NCBI RefSeq assembly: GCF_019209905.1
Contig: NZ_JAHUTM010000002.1
Coordinates: 1 to 64,000 of the forward strand
Length of the DNA: 64,000 bases
Direction of reading: 5' to 3'
From: Corynebacterium sp. TAE3-ERU12
Lineage (GTDB): Bacteria > Actinomycetota > Actinomycetes > Mycobacteriales > Mycobacteriaceae
Below the pieces are notes generated by a model that did no database searches, was not told the origin of the DNA, and saw only the letters and a list, made by a program, of their open reading frames with translations. This document shows, in pieces, positions 55,869-63,843 of the stretch; the first letter of the stretch is position 1; the number at the start of each line of letters is the position of its first letter. Both the position numbers and the translations under genes were made by a program.

Positions 55869-56948
55869 ATGACAAACTCCCATGTTCATGCTCGTGGCTT
55901 GAGTAGCGCAGCCGTTGCTGGCCTCGTGCTTGTCGCTGGCACTATCGGTGGTGTTACCGGTGGCGTCGTTGTCGACAACATTTCTGATGACCAAGCGGTC
56001 ACTGCTCCAGCCACGACTTCCAGCCCCATCCCCGAAGCCCCGAAGGGCAATATTGAGAGTATTGCCGAGAAGGTGCTGCCCAGTGTGGTGTCCATTAATG
56101 TGCGCACCCCCAACGGCGGCGATACCGGTTCTGGTTCCATCCTGTCTTCCGACGGCCTGGTGCTGACTAACCACCACGTCGTCGCTAAGGCCCGCGAACC
56201 CCAAGCAACCATGGAAGTGGTGCTTAACGACGGGAAGAGCTACCCGGCGCGCCTGGTCGCCTCGCACCCGCAGAGCGATATTGCTGTGATCAAGATCGAT
56301 AATGCCCAGGACTTACGCCCGATTGAGCTGGGTGATTCCGATGCTGTGCGGGTGGGCCAGGAGGTCGTTGCCGTCGGCTCGCCGCTGGGCCTGACCGCCA
56401 CGGTGACCTCCGGTATCGTCTCGGCCTTGGATCGCCCGGTGAGTGCCTCCGGGCCCGGTGGTGAGTCGTCTGTGATTGATGCCATCCAGACTGATGCCCC
56501 GATTAACCCAGGTAATTCCGGTGGCGCCTTGGTTGATGCCAATGGTCGCCTGATTGGCGTGCCGTCGGTGATCGCGTCGACCTCGCAGCAGGGGGCCGGC
56601 AGTATTGGCTTAGGTTTCGCCATCCCGGTTAACCAGGCCCGCCAGATCGCTTCTCAGCTCATTGATCAGGGTTCGGTGGAGATGCCGGTGATTAATGCCC
56701 TGATTGATGTGCGGTCCTCCGGTGGCGCCGAGATTGCTGAGGTCACTCCTGGTGGTCCTGCAGACCGGGCGGGCCTGCGGCCAGGCGATATTATTGTTGG
56801 GTTCGAGGATCGACGTGTCGATTCGGGGGTAGGCCTCATCGCCGCAATCCGCTCCCGCAAGGTCGGTGATACCGTCACCCTCAAGGTGCAGGAAGGCACC
56901 GGCGAAACCCGGGACGTCCGGGTGACGCTTGAAGCGGCTCCGGAGTAA
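55869..56948 (+). CDS. HtrA/DegP-like serine protease with PDZ domain
   Basis: The 359-residue protein has one N-terminal membrane helix (about 13-36). The trypsin-like domain has the triad His (TNHHVVAK, about H102), Asp (SDIAVIKI, about 138) and Ser (NPGNSGGALVD, about 217), followed by a PDZ domain (about 265-355). It degrades or refolds damaged secreted proteins outside the membrane. The mprAB-htrA-moaB order equals mycobacterial mprAB-pepD-moaB2. Confidence 0.93.
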   Translation: MTNSHVHARGLSSAAVAGLVLVAGTIGGVTGGVVVDNISDDQAVTAPATTSSPIPEAPKGNIESIAEKVLPSVVSINVRTPNGGDTGSGSILSSDGLVLTNHHVVAKAREPQATMEVVLNDGKSYPARLVASHPQSDIAVIKIDNAQDLRPIELGDSDAVRVGQEVVAVGSPLGLTATVTSGIVSALDRPVSASGPGGESSVIDAIQTDAPINPGNSGGALVDANGRLIGVPSVIASTSQQGAGSIGLGFAIPVNQARQIASQLIDQGSVEMPVINALIDVRSSGGAEIAEVTPGGPADRAGLRPGDIIVGFEDRRVDSGVGLIAAIRSRKVGDTVTLKVQEGTGETRDVRVTLEAAPE

Positions 56949-56956
56949 GGAAAGAC

Positions 56957-57508
56957 ATGACTTCCACTGACGCTGATGTGGAACCCGACGCCGGCACCCT
57001 CGCCGAGGTTGAGCAACTATTGCAGTCCGACGACACCCGTCGGCGTGCCCTCGTTGTTCTTGTTGGGGACCACCTTCGCGATGATGACCGCACCGGTTCA
57101 CTCGTTGCTGAACTGCTTGACGAGGATCATTTCCACGTCGACGCTGTCATCACCGCCCCCTCGGAGAAAAGCCGAGTCCGCCAGGCCCTGGAAACAGCTG
57201 TGGTCGGCGGCGCGGATCTTGTAGTCACGATCGGCGGTGTCGGGGTCGGCCCGCGCGACCGCGTGCCCGAGGCCACCCGTAAGGTCCTCGACCGCCGCCT
57301 GGTGGGTATTGAGGAGGCCGTGCGGTCCTCTGGTCTGGCGGTGGGCGCATTTGACGCTGGGCTTTCCCGCGGCCTGGCTGGGGTCTCCGGCTCGACGGTG
57401 ATCGTGAACCTGGGTGATTCCCGCGCGGCCATCCGCGACGGTATGGCCACGGTGCTGCCCATGGTGCACCACGTCATCATGGATCTTGGTCGTTGGCGCG
57501 TTCAGTAA
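56957..57508 (+). CDS. moaB2: MoaB/Mog-family molybdenum cofactor protein
   Basis: The 183-residue protein belongs to the MoaB/MogA family (VLVGDHLRDDDRTGSLVAELL, TIGGVGVGPRDRVPEAT, STVIVNLGDSRAAIRDGM). Usual signatures are TTGGTGxxPRD and GNP; here GGVGVGPRD and NLGDS replace them, so activity as molybdopterin adenylyltransferase is uncertain. The link with htrA matches the mycobacterial moaB2 locus. It starts 8 bp after htrA. Confidence 0.8.
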   Translation: MTSTDADVEPDAGTLAEVEQLLQSDDTRRRALVVLVGDHLRDDDRTGSLVAELLDEDHFHVDAVITAPSEKSRVRQALETAVVGGADLVVTIGGVGVGPRDRVPEATRKVLDRRLVGIEEAVRSSGLAVGAFDAGLSRGLAGVSGSTVIVNLGDSRAAIRDGMATVLPMVHHVIMDLGRWRVQ

Positions 57509-57660
57509 ATCGACGCCGCCGCGTGCTGCGCACCGGCCCGCCACCGAAACGGCGCCCCCGGCGCACTCCGACGGTGAACCCCGTCCCGGAAACCCCAGCC
57601 GAGCGCGCCGAACTCGACGACACTTTCTGGCAGGAGCAGCGCCCACCACATTGGGGCTAG
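57493..57660 (+). CDS. small Arg/Pro-rich protein ending PPHWG
   Basis: The 55-residue frame overlaps the end of moaB. It has a basic, Arg/Pro-rich N-terminal part and an ordered-looking end (ERAELDDTFWQEQRPPHWG). The start is TTG 57493 or GTG about twelve codons later; no strong Shine-Dalgarno is seen. I recall similar C-termini in small actinobacterial proteins but cannot name a family. Its stop overlaps the end of the SAF gene by 4 bp. Confidence 0.5.
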   Translation: MARSVNRRRRVLRTGPPPKRRPRRTPTVNPVPETPAERAELDDTFWQEQRPPHWG

Positions 57661-58214
57661 CTCGATAGCACCAGGGTGACCGTCGGGCTGCTGGCCACCC
57701 GTGCCGCATCCTCCGGCGGCAAGGCCAGCAGCACCGCGGCTTCGTCGTGGACTAACACCACCTGCGCCCCGCGGGTGATCGGCTCGGGGCCTTCACCGAG
57801 TACCGTCACCACATCGCCGGTGCGCAATAACGGCACCAGGCCCAGATCTCGTGGTGCCACAGCAACAACATCGGCACCGCGCACCCCGGTCATCGCTTCA
57901 GCCAGCGGCCCGCCAGCAAAACGCATCTCGGTGAGGATTTCCCCGCTGCCAATGGGCCCTGCCGAGGTGCGCGCTACGGCGCTAGCAGCGTCGGAAAGCG
58001 CGGCCGCGGGCACTTGCTCGGCCGGTATTTCCCGGTGCGTGATATCACCGTCGGCAAGCCGCTGACCTGAATCAATATCCCGCGCTGCGACTAGCACTGT
58101 CGCCATTGGTTCGGCCGGGCGCAGCAGATCCACTACCGCTATTGCTGCCGCAGCCACCACCAGGGCCGCGGCAATGACCCGCCGCCGGGTGAGGCGGGCA
58201 CGCGCACTTCTCAT
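57657..58214 (-). CDS. SAF-domain membrane protein (CpaB-like)
   Basis: This 185-residue protein has an N-terminal transmembrane helix (about 12-30) and an SAF domain (VLVAARDIDSGQRLADGDITHREIPAEQVP, about 40-69). The rest resembles Flp pilus assembly protein CpaB (RfaG-like: TGDVVTVLGEGP). No pilus genes are near. It is likely anchored in the membrane with the SAF domain outside. It lies 22 bp downstream of the 5-FCL gene. Confidence 0.8.
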   Translation of the reverse strand: MRSARARLTRRRVIAAALVVAAAAIAVVDLLRPAEPMATVLVAARDIDSGQRLADGDITHREIPAEQVPAAALSDAASAVARTSAGPIGSGEILTEMRFAGGPLAEAMTGVRGADVVAVAPRDLGLVPLLRTGDVVTVLGEGPEPITRGAQVVLVHDEAAVLLALPPEDAARVASSPTVTLVLSS

Positions 58215-58236
58215 CGGCGCCTCCTTTGCTCACCCC

Positions 58237-58830
58237 TTAGACGCCACGAGTAGCCGTATCGGTTCCCACAATTTCTGTTGCGCTAATCACGGTGTGCACC
58301 GGCTGGTCATGCTCATCGTGGGGCACCTCGTCGACCAACTCATGCGGGAAAACCAGCGCCGCCCGGTGTGCGGTGGTGTGCTCCACGCTGCGGTCGTAAT
58401 AGCCAGCACCCCGGCCCAGGCGGAACCCACGCCGGTCCGCCGCCACCGCCGGCAGCAGCGCAATATCGGCATGGCAGAAACCCGTCGGCCCCAGCGAATT
58501 CGGCGGCTCCAGCAGCCCATACCGACCCGGACGCAATACTCCCTGGTAGTAGCCCCAGTGCAGTGCGGTTGGCGGCCCGGGCGGGCAAATCGGCAGCAGA
58601 ATCTGGCCCACTGTCGGCATGGCCAAGAGCGTGTCCACGAAGTCCAGGGCGCCGCCGGGCTCCTCGGCGGCGGGCACGTAGGCGGCCACCGTACTGCCGG
58701 TGGGGAAGCCGTCCAGCCACTGCCGCAGCTGCTCCATCAGCCTGCGGTCGGTGCGCTCATGGTCGGCTGCGGACTGTTCCGCGCGGGCGTGTAGCAGCTG
58801 CCGCCGCAGGTGATTTTTCTCATCTGTCAC
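58237..58830 (-). CDS. 5-formyltetrahydrofolate cyclo-ligase
   Basis: This 197-residue enzyme converts 5-formyl-THF to 5,10-methenyl-THF using ATP. It has the Arg/Lys-rich N-terminus, VAAYVPAAEEPG, and the C-terminal signature RRGFRLGRGAGYYDRSVE (ATP-binding GRGGGYYDR type). GTG 58830 gives the normal family length; the longer frame to 58878 overlaps the galU promoter. It is divergent from galU. Confidence 0.88.
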   Translation of the reverse strand: MTDEKNHLRRQLLHARAEQSAADHERTDRRLMEQLRQWLDGFPTGSTVAAYVPAAEEPGGALDFVDTLLAMPTVGQILLPICPPGPPTALHWGYYQGVLRPGRYGLLEPPNSLGPTGFCHADIALLPAVAADRRGFRLGRGAGYYDRSVEHTTAHRAALVFPHELVDEVPHDEHDQPVHTVISATEIVGTDTATRGV

Positions 58831-58896
58831 GGGCGAACTGTGACACGGGGGCGTCCGTAGCGCAATCTCTGCCGTCACCGCAGTAAGGTCGAACTC

Positions 58897-59808
58897 ATGG
58901 CTTCCCGTAATCAGGACCGAGACCTACGCACTGTTGTTGTGCCTGCAGCCGGTATGGGTACCCGTTTCCTTCCAGCCACTAAAACAGTTCCGAAGGAGCT
59001 GCTGCCGGTGGTGGATACTCCGGGTATCGAGATCATCGCTGAGGAGGCTGCCGCGGCGGGCGCTAGGCGCCTGGCTGTGGTGACTGCCCCGTCAAAGGAT
59101 GGGGTCTTGGCCCATTTCGATGCTCGCCCGGACCTGGAATCGATCCTGCGGGAGCGCGGTAAGGACGCCATCGCGGATAAGGTCAACCGCGCCACTGAGG
59201 TCATTGATTTAACCGCCACGGTGCAGGAGCGGCCGCTTGGCCTGGGCCATGCGGTGCTGTGCGCCGAGGGGCAGCTCGACGATGATGAAGATGCTTTCGC
59301 CGTGATGCTTCCCGACGACCTGGTCTTGCCGGTCGGTGTGATGGACCGCATGGTGGAGGTGCGTAAAAAGTTCGGGGGTTCGGTGTTGTGTGCCCTGGAG
59401 ACCCCGCGGGAAGAAATCCATAATTACGGCGTTTTCGATATCGCTGATCACGCCGCTGAAGGTTTTGATGATGTGCGCGCGGTGCGCGGCATGGTGGAGA
59501 AGCCCGATGCCGAAGACGCGCCTTCGAATTTCGCTGCGGTGGGGCGCTACCTGCTGGACCGGAAGATTTTCGACGCGCTGCGTGAGATTCCGCGCGGTAA
59601 GGGCGGCGAATTCCAGCTGACTGATGCCATTGAAGCCCTCATTGAGCAGGGTGAACCGGTGCATATCGTGGTCCATAATGGGTTCCGCCATGATCTTGGT
59701 AACCCCGGTGGCTATATTCGCGCCTGTGTTGATTTCGCACTGCGCAGTGAGCAGTACGGCAGTGGTTTACGTAAATATCTCGAGCAGCGTCTGGCTGACG
59801 AGGATTAA
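58897..59808 (+). CDS. galU: UTP-glucose-1-phosphate uridylyltransferase
   Basis: The 303-residue nucleotidyltransferase has the signature VPAAGMGTRFLPATKTVPKELLPVVDTP (about 16-43), a DxxVMLPDD segment and the C-terminal HDLGNPGGYIRACVDFAL. It makes UDP-glucose for trehalose, arabinogalactan and other envelope polymers. The MoeA-like gene follows 9 bp downstream, as in other corynebacteria. Confidence 0.95.
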   Translation: MASRNQDRDLRTVVVPAAGMGTRFLPATKTVPKELLPVVDTPGIEIIAEEAAAAGARRLAVVTAPSKDGVLAHFDARPDLESILRERGKDAIADKVNRATEVIDLTATVQERPLGLGHAVLCAEGQLDDDEDAFAVMLPDDLVLPVGVMDRMVEVRKKFGGSVLCALETPREEIHNYGVFDIADHAAEGFDDVRAVRGMVEKPDAEDAPSNFAAVGRYLLDRKIFDALREIPRGKGGEFQLTDAIEALIEQGEPVHIVVHNGFRHDLGNPGGYIRACVDFALRSEQYGSGLRKYLEQRLADED

Positions 59809-59817
59809 GGGGGCCCA

Positions 59818-61068
59818 GTGCGCTCAGTAGAAGAACAGCTCGCCGGCATTACCGCCCATGCGGCTATGCCCGAGCCGGTCCGGGTGGCTATTTCGGAAGC
59901 CCTCGGCCTGCTGTGCGCGGAAGAGGTTGTTGCCGAAAAGCCGTTGCCTGGTTTCGTGCAGGCAGCCATTGATGGTTATGCCGTGCGCGCGGTGGATATT
60001 AATGCCGGCAATACCGAGCCGGGCCCGGATTTCACTGAGGTGGAGTTGCCCGTTGTGGGTGAGGTGCCCGCCGGCTCGCACCATCCGCTGCGGTTGCAGC
60101 CGCGGCAGGCAGTCCGGGTGCACACCAGTGCCCCGTTGCCGACGCTTGCCGACGCTGTACTCCCCTTGGACTGGACGGATCGTGGTCAGCGCCGGGTGAC
60201 TGCGCTGCGCCCGGTGTCGTCGGGGGATTTCGTGCGCCGCGTGGGTGACGATATTCAGCCTTCCGACGTTGCTGTTTCCATGGGCTCGGTGATTTCCCCG
60301 GCCCAGGTGGGGTTGCTTGCTGCTGTGGGCCGGTCGAAGGTGCTGGTGCATCCTCGGCCGCGGATGGCTGTGCTCAGCATTGGCCCGGAGCTGGTCGATA
60401 TTGGGCGCACCCCTGGTTTGGGCCAGGTATTTGATGTGAATTCCTACGCGCTGGCTGCAGCTGGCCGTGATGCGGGTGCCGACGTGCACCGCGTCGGTAT
60501 TGCTGCCGGTGAGCCCCGCCGAATCCGGGAGATCATCGAGGGCCAGCTGATTAAGTCCGAAATCGTCGTCATTACCGGCGCGGTGGGTGGTTCTGCTGGT
60601 GCCGAGGTGCGCCAGGTGCTCGCCGATATGGGGGAGTTGGATGTCACCCGCGTGGCTATGCACCCCGGTTCGGTACAGGGCTTCGGCCTGCTTGGTGATG
60701 ATCGCGTGCCGACGTTTTTGCTGCCGTCGAATTCGCTGGCGGCTTTGGTGGTTTTTGAGGTGATGGTGCGCCCGCTGGTGCGTATCACCTTAGGCAAGAG
60801 CAATCCGCGCCGCCGCCAGGTCAGTGCGCGGTGTATCGCCCCGGTGGAGTCCATCGTCGGCAGACGCGGTTATGTGCGTGGCCAGTTGATGCGGGACCGG
60901 GAGACCGGCGAGTACCTGGTGCAGCCCTTAGGTGGGGCGTCCGGGCAGCAGGCGCACCTGTTGGCGGGCTTATCGGAGGCGAATTGCCTCATTGTGGTGC
61001 CGGATTCGGTGTCTGCGGTGCGCACGGGTGATGTTGTCGATGTGCTGTTCCTCTCTCGCCAGGCTTAG
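59818..61068 (+). CDS. glp: MoeA/gephyrin-like protein (Glp)
   Basis: This 416-residue protein has the MoeA fold order: N-terminal domain with PGFVQAAIDGYAV, then MoCF-binding domain with DVNSYAL and ITGAVGGSAGAEVRQ, then domain IV. The MoeA GGxSxG motif reads GAVGGSAG. In C. glutamicum a MoeA-like gephyrin homologue (Glp) at this locus binds FtsZ and works with the membrane receptor GlpR encoded nearby. Because glpR follows here, I favour that role over molybdopterin synthesis. GTG 59818 is the start. Confidence 0.8.
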   Translation: MRSVEEQLAGITAHAAMPEPVRVAISEALGLLCAEEVVAEKPLPGFVQAAIDGYAVRAVDINAGNTEPGPDFTEVELPVVGEVPAGSHHPLRLQPRQAVRVHTSAPLPTLADAVLPLDWTDRGQRRVTALRPVSSGDFVRRVGDDIQPSDVAVSMGSVISPAQVGLLAAVGRSKVLVHPRPRMAVLSIGPELVDIGRTPGLGQVFDVNSYALAAAGRDAGADVHRVGIAAGEPRRIREIIEGQLIKSEIVVITGAVGGSAGAEVRQVLADMGELDVTRVAMHPGSVQGFGLLGDDRVPTFLLPSNSLAALVVFEVMVRPLVRITLGKSNPRRRQVSARCIAPVESIVGRRGYVRGQLMRDRETGEYLVQPLGGASGQQAHLLAGLSEANCLIVVPDSVSAVRTGDVVDVLFLSRQA

Positions 61069-61171
61069 GCCCGGCGTGGCGTAGCCGCCAAGGTGACTTG
61101 CGCGTTTAGGCTTGACATTCACGTCAGGTCGGGGAAGGGCCTGCTGAAGCACATCAACAGGAGGGACCGGC

Positions 61172-62110
61172 ATGTCCAGCTCACTTCTCCTTGTGCTCAT
61201 TGTCGTGGTGTGGGTCTTTGTGCTTGCACCGTTGATGATGCGCGGCAGGGAACCCATTCGCCGTACCTCGGAGGGCCTCGGCAAAACCCGGCTGCTGCAC
61301 ACAGGTGGCGAGCCGATTGCTGCCCGACGGCGCCCGAAGTTCACCGAGGACGATGTTCTGCGCACCGTCGATGATGAGGATGTCGAGACCGTCGACGCCG
61401 AAGTCAACGATGATGAGCCCGTCCTTGTCGATGATGTCGACGAGATTGTCGATGGCGAACTGGTCGAAGAGCTCCCCGCAGCCGACATTGAGGACGAAGA
61501 GCCCGAAGCCAGCATTTTGGCTGATGAGGCGATTGCCGACGAGTCCATGGATGTGGAGCTTGTCGACGATGACCCCGTCATTGCTGCCGGCTACGCCGAG
61601 GATGAGCCCGAAGTCGAGCCCGTCTACGAGGACATCGACGATGAGCTGACCGAGGAAGATCTCGCCTGGGCTGAGGCTCGTCGCGGCCGTGGTGGTTTCG
61701 ACCCGGAGCGCGATGCCCGCTACGCCCGGACTCGTCACCTGCGCCGCCAGCGTTCCGTGCTGGGCCTGGCCGCCACACTGCTGGTGACCGTGGGCCTGGC
61801 CCTGTGGCTCGGCGGTGGCTGGTGGACGCTGCCCGTTATCGTCACCGCGGTGCTTGTCGCCTACCTGGTGACCTTGCGCCGCACTGTCGTTGTCGAGCAG
61901 GAACTGCGTACCCGCCGCATCCGCCAGATGAAGCGTCGTCGCATGGGTGTGCGCAGCACCGACGATGATGACCTCGGTATTCCCAAGCGCCTGCGCCGCC
62001 CGGGCGCCATCGTCGTGGAGCTCGATGACGATGACCCTGAGTTCGCTGACCTTCCCTACGCAGACGTCGATGACTTCCACGGAGACGACACGCAACGCGT
62101 CGCCGGCTAG
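61172..62110 (+). CDS. glpr: acidic membrane protein, Glp receptor (GlpR-like)
   Basis: This 312-residue protein has an N-terminal transmembrane helix (about 4-22). A long acidic region (about 60-165, runs of Asp/Glu/Val) lies in the middle, then two adjacent helices (about 196-236) and a charged C-terminus. This layout and the position next to the MoeA-like gene match GlpR, the membrane partner of Glp in corynebacterial division. ATG 61172 has AGGAGG at 61160-61165. The acidic stretch may be disordered. Confidence 0.75.
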   Translation: MSSSLLLVLIVVVWVFVLAPLMMRGREPIRRTSEGLGKTRLLHTGGEPIAARRRPKFTEDDVLRTVDDEDVETVDAEVNDDEPVLVDDVDEIVDGELVEELPAADIEDEEPEASILADEAIADESMDVELVDDDPVIAAGYAEDEPEVEPVYEDIDDELTEEDLAWAEARRGRGGFDPERDARYARTRHLRRQRSVLGLAATLLVTVGLALWLGGGWWTLPVIVTAVLVAYLVTLRRTVVVEQELRTRRIRQMKRRRMGVRSTDDDDLGIPKRLRRPGAIVVELDDDDPEFADLPYADVDDFHGDDTQRVAG

Positions 62111-62115
62111 GAGTT

Positions 62116-62144
62116 TTGGTGCCTGACCGGGGCGTTGCTACAAT
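62116..62144 (+). promoter_or_regulatory. tRNA-Ala promoter
   Basis: TTGGTG (62116-62121), 17 bp, TACAAT (62139-62144); the tRNA begins 12 bp after the -10. Confidence 0.6.
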
Positions 62145-62155
62145 CTCCTTCGCTA

Positions 62156-62228
62156 GGGGCTATAGCGCAGTTGGTAGCGCGTCTCGTTCGCATCGAGAAG
62201 GTCAGGGGTTCGATTCCCCTTAGCTCCA
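62156..62228 (+). tRNA. tRNA-Ala (anticodon CGC)
   Basis: The 73-nt gene forms a full cloverleaf. Acceptor GGGGCTA pairs with TAGCTCC (one G-T), D arm GCGCAGTTGGTAGCGC, anticodon arm TCTCG-TTCGCAT-CGAGA with CGC at 34-36, T arm AGGGG-TTCGATT-CCCCT. CCA is not encoded. It reads GCG. Confidence 0.95.
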
Positions 62229-62233
62229 CATTC

Positions 62234-62261
62234 ACCCCGCTCTTCACGGAGCGGGGTTTTT
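62234..62261 (+). terminator. tRNA-Ala terminator
   Basis: ACCCCGCTC pairs with GAGCGGGGT, followed by TTTTT, directly after the tRNA. Confidence 0.88.
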
Positions 62262-62280
62262 GTATGACACAGTAACCAGC

Positions 62281-62793
62281 ATGTGGACTCCCAATACTGA
62301 CTCGTTAATGCACATCCTGGTCGTCGGCGCGCTGGCGTATATCTCCCTACTGGTGATTCTGCGTCTGTTTGGCGCCCGCTCGCTGGCGAAATTCAATGCC
62401 TTCGACTTCGCCGTCACCGTGGCTATTGGCTCTATCTTGGCCACCTCTGTTGTGTCGAAGGACCTCACCTGGGTTGGTGCGGTGCTGGCCATGGGCATGT
62501 TGCTGTTGCTGCAGTTCTTGATGGCTATTGCGATCCGTGTTTCTCCGCGGTTCCGCAAGCTGGTCACCGCTGACCCGATTCTTATTGTCCGCCGTGGCGA
62601 GATGTTGTCGGATGCGATGAAGTCCGCCCGGGTGGGGGAGTTCGATGTGCTTCAGGCTGCTCGTGCCGGCGGTCACGGCGACCTCTCTGAGATCGGCGCT
62701 ATGGTGCTCGAAACTGACGGCACTATCTCCATCGTCGACGCCGGCAAGCTCGGTTCGGAACAAACCCTGAAGGTCCTGCCCGCCTGGAAGTAG
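62281..62793 (+). CDS. DUF421/YetF-like membrane protein
   Basis: The 170-residue protein has three transmembrane helices in its first 85 residues and a cytosolic domain with PILIVRRGEMLSDAMKSARV. This is the YetF/DUF421 family, whose role is unclear. ATG 62281 is chosen because the upstream TTG lies in the tRNA terminator. The C-terminal part (GTISIVDAG) matches the family. Confidence 0.83.
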   Translation: MWTPNTDSLMHILVVGALAYISLLVILRLFGARSLAKFNAFDFAVTVAIGSILATSVVSKDLTWVGAVLAMGMLLLLQFLMAIAIRVSPRFRKLVTADPILIVRRGEMLSDAMKSARVGEFDVLQAARAGGHGDLSEIGAMVLETDGTISIVDAGKLGSEQTLKVLPAWK

Positions 62794-62815
62794 GGGGCGC
62801 GCTACCATAACCGGC

Positions 62816-63208
62816 ATGGACCGTCCCGCCGTACGTGATGGAGCGCTGCTGATTCTCCGTCTCATCCTTGGTGTCATTTATGTGGCGCATGGGTGGGACA
62901 AAGTGATGATCACCGGCATTGACGCGACCGCGGGCCAATTTGTGCTCAATTCCATTCCGCAGGCGCACTTGGCGGTGTGGATTGTCGCCATTGTGGAGAT
63001 GATTGGCGGCGCCTTGTTGATTCTCGGCTTGCTCGCGCCTGCGGTTGCGGGTGTGCTGATTGTTGAGATGCTGGGCGCATTGTGGTTTGTGCACATGTCC
63101 GATGGCATTTTCGGCGCTGAGCTGGTCCTTAGCCTGATCGGCGGTCTCGTCGTTGTGGTGGCTTTTGGTGCCGGCCGCGCCAGCCTCGATCACATGCTGA
63201 CTCGCTGA
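62816..63208 (+). CDS. DoxX-family membrane protein
   Basis: This 130-residue protein has four transm- embrane helices and the DoxX pattern (LLILRLILGVIYVAHGWDKV at the start). DoxX proteins are linked to thiosulfate oxidation or oxidative-stress complexes in other organisms; the role here is unknown. Its stop overlaps the ATG of the next gene (TGATG), so the two are translationally coupled. Confidence 0.85.
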   Translation: MDRPAVRDGALLILRLILGVIYVAHGWDKVMITGIDATAGQFVLNSIPQAHLAVWIVAIVEMIGGALLILGLLAPAVAGVLIVEMLGALWFVHMSDGIFGAELVLSLIGGLVVVVAFGAGRASLDHMLTR

Positions 63209-63843
63209 TGGAGTGCGAGGAGATCCAGGCCGCGTTGTCGGCCCGGTTGGATGGGGAGCAGGCTCGGCTTGCCGACGATGTCGTCGACGCTCATCTCGAT
63301 GCGTGCGCTGATTGCCAGGCGTGGTTTGACCAGGCGGTCAGCCTCAACCGCAGTCTGCTGATTGCCCCGGCTGCCCCACGGGAGGAGCCCACGGATCTGG
63401 CTGAGCGGATTCTCGATACCGTTGAGCCGCAGCGGCGTCGTTGGGAGCGTCGGCGTCGGATAGCTGGTGCCACTGCCCGGGCGTTGTTGGTGGTGTTGTC
63501 CCTGGGGTATGTGGCGTGGGGGATCGCTGATCTGCAGGGGGTGGCCGGCGATGCCGCAGCGGCGCATTTGGCTTTTGCGGTGGGTCTTTTGTGGGCTGCT
63601 TGGCGCCCGCAGGTGGCTATTAGTATCGCCCCTATTTATGGGGCGGTGGCGATGTTCTCCGCCGGTTTCGCTACTCGTGAGTTGGTGGTGGGCTCGTTTA
63701 CTGGTGGGGATGTGGCCCGGTTGGTGTTGATGTTTGCTGCGGCTGCGGCCTTGGCTGTGGTGGGTTTTACCCGTGATGGCATTGTGCAGGCGTGGCGGGC
63801 GTTGGCGGGCAAGCCGGTGTCGCAGTTACCGCCACTTCGGTAG
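63208..63843 (+). CDS. zinc-finger (zf-HC2) membrane protein, anti-sigma-like
   Basis: This 211-residue protein has an N-terminal Zn-binding module with Cys at 3 (MECEEI) and HLDACADCQAW (about 28-38): the H-x3-C-x2-C zinc-associated anti-sigma type. Four hydrophobic segments follow (about 88-107, 113-135, 138-150, 166-184). It may regulate a sigma factor or act as a membrane zinc-dependent switch. No sigma gene is in the window. Its 3' end overlaps the opposite-strand gene by 18 bp. Confidence 0.72.
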   Translation: MECEEIQAALSARLDGEQARLADDVVDAHLDACADCQAWFDQAVSLNRSLLIAPAAPREEPTDLAERILDTVEPQRRRWERRRRIAGATARALLVVLSLGYVAWGIADLQGVAGDAAAAHLAFAVGLLWAAWRPQVAISIAPIYGAVAMFSAGFATRELVVGSFTGGDVARLVLMFAAAAALAVVGFTRDGIVQAWRALAGKPVSQLPPLR

